From an uncultured Oscillospiraceae bacterium (GTDB taxonomy: Bacteria; Bacillota; Clostridia; Oscillospirales; Acutalibacteraceae): DNA of 25,567 nucleotides. The stretch spans positions 1 to 25,567 of the forward strand of contig CAJKBW010000042.1 of the NCBI GenBank assembly GCA_905198295.1, in the 5' to 3' direction. The notes under the pieces were generated by a model. That model did not search any database and was not told where the DNA came from. It was given only the letters and a program-made list of their open reading frames with translations. The translations under genes were made by a program, and so were the position numbers. This document shows, in pieces, positions 22,481 to 25,567 of this stretch (its first letter is position 1; each line of letters opens with the position of its first letter).

Positions 22481-22804
22481 ATGAGCACCCCGGATCTTTC
22501 CCTGCTGCTTACACGTACGGCGGCGGGTGACCGTGAGGCACTGCGTGCGATTTATGAAAGCATGCGTCAGCCGGTTTATCTGTATGTACTGGTGCAGTGC
22601 GGTGGGAACCGCCCTCTTGCCGAGGACGTTCTCCAGGATACCTTTATCGGCATTTGGGAAAGCGCGCCGCGCTATCAGCCAACCGGCAGCGCCAGCTCAT
22701 CGCATAGCGCAGATATTGTCATCTGTTTATCCATATTTTTATTATATCACATTGGGCGATCTCTCGCTTCTTTTTCTGTGCTGTGTTGCCTTTTCTTTAT
22801 TTAA
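22481..22804 (+). pseudogene. Truncated ECF sigma factor (N-terminal region 2 only)
   Basis: The first 71 codons encode the same residues as the intact sigma factor at 24227, including the region-2 motif AEDVLQDTFIGIW. After 22694 the frame enters unrelated AT-rich DNA, adds about 36 hydrophobic, unrelated residues and stops at 22804. Region 4, which binds the -35 element, is absent, so a normal sigma function is not expected. The upstream sequence and ribosome site (AAGGA, eight bases before ATG) are intact, so the fragment may still be made. Confidence 0.88.
22675..22734 (-). pseudogene. 5' stub of an unidentified gene cut at the repeat junction
   Basis: On the minus strand TATAAT is followed closely by ATG and a short frame, MDKQMTISALCDELA, which then runs into antisense sigma-gene sequence and stops (19 codons in total). 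The gene-like part ends exactly where homology to the sigma gene begins (22694/22695). It looks like the start of a gene whose remainder was lost when the junction formed. The family is not recognised; a mobile-element gene is one possibility. Confidence 0.35.
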
Positions 22805-22891
22805 AACCTCGTTTTGCAAAAATCATATTTTTTAAACTTATTTTATGGTTGTGTAAAGTGGCAAAACAAAAATTCATCAACACAAACATGT

Positions 22892-23881
22892 TTATTTTTC
22901 AAAACTATAAGTATACTTTCCTGTTGAAACAACGGCGCCGTCTTTTTTAAGACCATATGTAGCATAAAGTGTCGTAGAAATCTTCTCTATATCACGCCAT
23001 TCATTTACATTGCATTGACCGTAGGTATTATCACCCGTTGCTATAACATTTCCGTTGTTTTTAAGTCCAACTGTAAAATTCTCACTTAGAGAAATTGTCT
23101 TTACATCCTTCCATTCCTTGAAATCAAGCTCACCGTATTCATTGTATTTTGACTGATCTAATTTATCCAATTCCGTATCATCCGGTTTAGCAGTGTATTT
23201 TGTCGCAATCAGTGTTCCGTCCGATTTAAGACCAACTGTATGTTTCCAGCAGCTGTCTATTTGTATAATATTTTTCCAGGATGATAAGTCGGTTTGACCG
23301 AGTGTCGATGAGCCTGCCCCGACAACGGTACCGTTGTCTTTAAGACCGATAAGATTGGTGCCTTCTCCGGAAACAATTGATTTTACACCTTTAAATTTGG
23401 AATAATCGGGTGAGACAAGTATATCACAACTCCATTCCTCTATAAATACTTCACCTTTACCGTTTATGGCAAAGAGATAATTACCGTCGGTGGCAATATC
23501 TATAATATCCTTCCATTCCGCAACATCAACATAAGAATTGAATTTTTCGGTATATTCGTTTGTGATTCCGTTTTGTGCTATCGTTGTTTTATAATAATTA
23601 GCCGAAACTGTACCGTCATTGTGAAGTGCTGCAATAATAGAGCCTCTAAGGGTCAGTGTATCAAAGCCGGCAACTATCTTTTTGACATTTTTCCAGTCGT
23701 CGATTTTCAACTCATCGCTGTTAGGCCCTGCCGCAACTACTGTGCCATCAGCCTTAAGGGCTACTAAAAAGCTTTCGGCTGCAGATATTTGAACAATCCT
23801 GTTTTTGCTTTTTGCAGAACCGCAACCGCAAATTGTAATCATAATTGCCAATATATATAAAATTGATATTAGTTTTCTCAT
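22892..23881 (-). CDS. RCC1-repeat (beta-propeller) lipoprotein
   Basis: A 329-residue secreted protein. The signal peptide (MRKLISILYILAIMITICGC) ends in a lipobox-like ICGC with C20 as the probable lipid-attached cysteine. The rest consists of about seven RCC1-type repeats, for example GLKDNGTVVGAGSSTLGQ, GLKSDGTLIA, GLKNNGNVIATGDNTYGQ and ALKADGTVVAAG, with repeating W-K-D/N-I-x-x-I segments, which suggests a propeller exposed on the outer membrane face. Its partner is unknown. The gene is strikingly AT-rich compared with the housekeeping genes and lies between the two sigma-gene copies, so it probably arrived by transfer. GGGAG lies about 13 bases before the ATG. Confidence 0.85.
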   Translation of the reverse strand: MRKLISILYILAIMITICGCGSAKSKNRIVQISAAESFLVALKADGTVVAAGPNSDELKIDDWKNVKKIVAGFDTLTLRGSIIAALHNDGTVSANYYKTTIAQNGITNEYTEKFNSYVDVAEWKDIIDIATDGNYLFAINGKGEVFIEEWSCDILVSPDYSKFKGVKSIVSGEGTNLIGLKDNGTVVGAGSSTLGQTDLSSWKNIIQIDSCWKHTVGLKSDGTLIATKYTAKPDDTELDKLDQSKYNEYGELDFKEWKDVKTISLSENFTVGLKNNGNVIATGDNTYGQCNVNEWRDIEKISTTLYATYGLKKDGAVVSTGKYTYSFEK

Positions 23882-23926
23882 ATTAATTGTTCCACTCCCT
23901 TTTTGTTTGTGCCATTAATACAACTT

Positions 23927-23955
23927 ATAATATATTACCTCAATAAAAAAGTCAA
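23927..23955 (-). promoter_or_regulatory. Promoter of the RCC1-repeat lipoprotein gene
   Basis: TTGACT (23955-23950), a 17-base spacer and TATTAT (23932-23927) on the minus strand, about 46 bases before the ATG. It is close to sigma-A consensus, so the gene can be transcribed on its own. Confidence 0.7.
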
Positions 23956-23989
23956 ATCAGAAGGATACAAGGGACGGAAGTGTTATGAA

Positions 23990-24041
23990 TCAGCCTGTCG
24001 AAAACGCCCAGCCTTCCGGCTAGACTTCTTCGATAGACTGA
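23990..24041. repeat. Imperfect inverted repeat with a nested hairpin
   Basis: The outer arms 23990-24000 and 24031-24041 match at 9 of 11 positions (TCAGCCTGTCG against CGATAGACTGA, plus one G-T pair). Inside the loop lies AGCC-TTCC-GGCT (24010-24021). It sits between the RCC1 gene promoter and repeat copy 2. It could be a remnant of a mobile-element end or a recombination site; there is no T tract right after it on either strand. Confidence 0.5.
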
Positions 24042-24067
24042 GCCGCACGTTCTTTTTTAAGAGCGTT

Positions 24068-24440
24068 TTGTTTTTCATGCTAATTTATTGTAGATGCTGC
24101 GTTTTCTGTCAAGACTCTTCTCCGCATAAAAAATATTTTCTTTTCTCCAATAAAACAGCCGGCTCAAAGTATAATAGTGCGGAACGGATATCCACTTCCA
24201 CGAAACCACAAAAAAGGATGGACGCCATGAGCACCCCGGATCTTTCCCTGCTGCTTACACGTACGGCGGCGGGTGACCGTGAGGCACTGCGTGCGATTTA
24301 TGAAAGCATGCGTCAGCCGGTTTATCTGTATGTACTGGTGCAGTGCGGTGGGAACCGCCCTCTTGCCGAGGACGTTCTTCAGGACACTTTTATCGGCATT
24401 TGGGAAAGCGCGCCGCGCTATCAGCCCACCGGAAGCGCCA
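24068..24440. repeat. Direct repeat copy 2: diverged infC promoter region plus sigma gene 5' part
   Basis: Second copy of 22321-22694. On its left it has a damaged version of the infC promoter: TTGACA at 24112-24107 and TACAAT at 24092-24087 with only 14 bases between, pointing towards the RCC1 lipoprotein gene. From 24128 to 24378 it is identical to copy 1. It then continues into the complete sigma gene. Confidence 0.93.
24170..24175 (+). promoter_or_regulatory. -10 element upstream of the intact sigma gene (copy 2)
   Basis: TATAAT on the plus strand, 51 bases before the ATG at 24227, with no good -35 match. It is identical to the copy 1 element. Confidence 0.45.
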
Positions 24441-24775
24441 AAGCCTGGATCCTGTCCATTGCCCGCCATCAGGCACTCAAGGCTCAGCGCCGGGAGACAG
24501 CGCTCGTCCATCCGGAGGAACCCTTTTGGGAGGGAGTCCCCTCCCCTGCTGAAAGCACGCCGGAAGCCATAACAGTAGGGCAAAGCGAGCTGCTGCGGCT
24601 GCTGTGCACGCTCCCGGACCGGGAACGCTCCATCGTCGCGGGCCATGTCCTGTCCGGCTTCAGGCACCGGGAGATCGCCGCCGGGCTGCAGATTCCACTG
24701 GGCACCGAGCTTTGTCTTTACCGGCGTGCACTCAGCAGGCTGCGCACCCTGGCCGAACACACAATTGACGGATAA
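24227..24775 (+). CDS. ECF-type RNA polymerase sigma factor
   Basis: A 182-residue sigma-70 family protein with only regions 2 and 4, typical of extracytoplasmic-function sigma factors. Region 2 (about 15-85) has the core-binding motif AEDVLQDTFIGIW (47-59). Region 4 (about 118-175) has LPDRERSIVAGHVLSGFRHREIAAGL followed by IPLGTELCLYRRALSRL. The recognition-helix part differs from the common GTVKSRL form. The ATG at 24227 has AAGGA eight bases upstream; the frame is open to 23903, but that extension is unrelated AT-rich DNA. A putative anti-sigma gene follows after 15 bases. Target promoters are unknown. Confidence 0.9.
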   Translation: MSTPDLSLLLTRTAAGDREALRAIYESMRQPVYLYVLVQCGGNRPLAEDVLQDTFIGIWESAPRYQPTGSAKAWILSIARHQALKAQRRETALVHPEEPFWEGVPSPAESTPEAITVGQSELLRLLCTLPDRERSIVAGHVLSGFRHREIAAGLQIPLGTELCLYRRALSRLRTLAEHTIDG

Positions 24776-24790
24776 GGAAGAGGGATTATC

Positions 24791-25495
24791 ATGACAGAAA
24801 AACAACTGAAGGAACAGCTGTGTTCCCTGAACATTGCTGAACCCGAAACCGATTTTGCCTCCATCGAAAGCCGCCTTGGACGGCAGCTTTCCGCCACCCC
24901 CGCCATGTCGAAAAAGCGCGGGTTGGCACTCGGCATCACCGGCATGGCCGCTGTCGGCGCTGCTGCAGCGATCGCCTTCACCATGCTGCCGCTGCGGGGC
25001 GCTGCTCCTGCACCGGCTCCGGTCTCCGAATCTCCCCAACCGATCAGCGCAGTACAGGAAGATAAAGTCTATTTTAACGATGGCGTGCTGGACACTATAA
25101 ATCGGCGGCTGAACATCGACTTCCGGCCGGCAGCGGAGGAAGACTGGGGCAAGCTCGTACCGGCAGCCGTCCCGCACCTCGAAGGCTTTACAACCGACTG
25201 CCACAGTTTGGTGGTCGGCACCACCGGCGAGGTCATGGATGGCGGCCATCTGAGCGTGCAGAACGACGCCGGGGGCTGGGTATCGGCACTGATCCTGCCC
25301 GGCCAGCCGCTCAACTGCACCCCGTCGGTATGGGAGGAAGGCGAAAAATCCCGGATCGGCGGCACCGAAATGCTGCTGACCGAGCGCGACGGACATTATT
25401 ATGCCTGCTTTACCAGGGATGGCTACGGCTACTCGCTGGAGGGCGAAGGGTTTACCGACGAGCAGCTGCTCGAACTGCTGCGGCAGCTCGCCTGA
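24791..25495 (+). CDS. Single-TM protein, putative anti-sigma factor
   Basis: A 234-residue protein with a short cytoplasmic N-terminus (1-43), one TM helix (about 44-67, LALGITGMAAVGAAAAIAFTML), a Pro/Ala-rich linker and an extracellular domain of about 150 residues (from VYFNDGVLDTINRRL to the C-terminal FTDEQLLELLRQLA). Its position 15 bases after the ECF sigma gene, same direction and this topology suggest it senses an external signal and holds the sigma factor. It has no zinc HxxxCxxC anti-sigma motif, and the N-terminus is short for sigma binding, so the role is inferred from context. GAGGG precedes the ATG. Confidence 0.65.
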   Translation: MTEKQLKEQLCSLNIAEPETDFASIESRLGRQLSATPAMSKKRGLALGITGMAAVGAAAAIAFTMLPLRGAAPAPAPVSESPQPISAVQEDKVYFNDGVLDTINRRLNIDFRPAAEEDWGKLVPAAVPHLEGFTTDCHSLVVGTTGEVMDGGHLSVQNDAGGWVSALILPGQPLNCTPSVWEEGEKSRIGGTEMLLTERDGHYYACFTRDGYGYSLEGEGFTDEQLLELLRQLA

Positions 25496-25567
25496 GGGCG
25501 GTTCCGCGCTTTGCTCCAGACCCGCCGCCAGCGATATCCCCCCGTATAAAAAGAGCCGCTGCGCCCG
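25496..25567. other. Right-edge tail without a gene
   Basis: The last 72 bases after the putative anti-sigma gene hold no frame I can support. The final bases (AGAGCCGCTGCGCCCG) are GC-rich and could be the left arm of a terminator cut by the window edge. Confidence 0.3.

Larger units (their letters stand above)
22321..22694. repeat. Direct repeat copy 1: infC promoter region plus 5' part of ECF sigma gene
   Basis: Homologous to about 24068-24440, with a 1746-base offset. Bases 22382-22632 are identical to 24128-24378 (251 bases). To the left the copies diverge, with small indels inside the infC promoter. To the right (22633-22694) there are five differences, all synonymous in the sigma frame. 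Homology stops at 22694. This copy keeps the perfect infC promoter. Confidence 0.93.

Noticed and set aside
22892..23881. Repeated GLK-x-DG units as a CRISPR or tandem DNA repeat
   Set aside because: The repeats are at protein level and degenerate in DNA; no spaced identical DNA units are present.
23903..24226. Possible 108-residue N-terminal extension of the intact sigma factor
   Set aside because: The extension crosses AT-rich insert DNA, has no ribosome site, and the family start with a good SD is at 24227.
22382..24440. The two repeats as ends of a transposon or attachment sites of an integrase element
   Set aside because: There is no transposase or integrase between them, the repeats are direct and coding, and they show mosaic divergence rather than short inverted ends or a short core site.
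24164..25396. Minus-strand 410-codon frame opposite the sigma and anti-sigma genes
   Set aside because: It is antisense to two better-supported plus-strand genes and lacks a recognisable domain or ribosome site.

Overview
The window looks like a chromosomal segment of a GC-rich anaerobic Firmicute, probably an Oscillospiraceae (Ruminococcaceae)-type clostridium. That placement is inferred from gene order (rnc, radical SAM, smc, ftsY; nadD/yqeK, LCP, rsfS, leuS; infC, rpmI, rplT), strong AGGAGG-type ribosome binding sites and the family content. No species can be named from the sequence alone. From base 1 to about 22.1 kb almost everything is on the minus strand and is housekeeping.

In transcription order (right to left): (i) the translation operon infC-rpmI-rplT, with a consensus promoter, a structured leader containing an intrinsic terminator, and an AUA start for infC; (ii) an AT-rich, single-gene insertion encoding a membrane-anchored NERD-domain protein; (iii) a SpoU-type RNA methyltransferase and dprA; (iv) topA, trmFO, plsX, an acyl-carrier-protein-like gene, rnc, a radical SAM gene, smc, a small membrane protein, ftsY, a secreted or anchored unknown protein, rdgB, yhbY, a fused nadD-yqeK, an LCP-family gene, rsfS and the 5' part of leuS, which runs off the left edge. 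Several neighbours are translationally coupled (rsfS/leuS, rnc/radical SAM, radical SAM/smc), so block iv probably behaves as long transcription units for translation, chromosome segregation, secretion, phospholipid and NAD synthesis.

The right end (about 22.3-25.5 kb) is accessory. The divergent infC-promoter/ECF-sigma-factor junction occurs twice as direct repeats 1746 bp apart. Copy 1 carries a sigma gene cut off after about 71 codons. Copy 2 carries the intact sigma gene followed by a one-TM putative anti-sigma gene. Between the copies lies AT-rich DNA with an RCC1-repeat lipoprotein gene, the 5' stub of another gene, and a stem-loop. The pattern of differences between the repeats (copy 2 diverged on its left, copy 1 on its right, 251 bp identical between) is what a single crossover with a circular molecule would leave.

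The most notable points are this mosaic duplication, the acyl-carrier-like protein without an attachment serine, the AUA start and attenuator of infC, the NERD-TM insertion, and the NadD-YqeK fusion. I see no CRISPR array, tRNA, rRNA or complete insertion sequence, and no clearly new multi-gene system.
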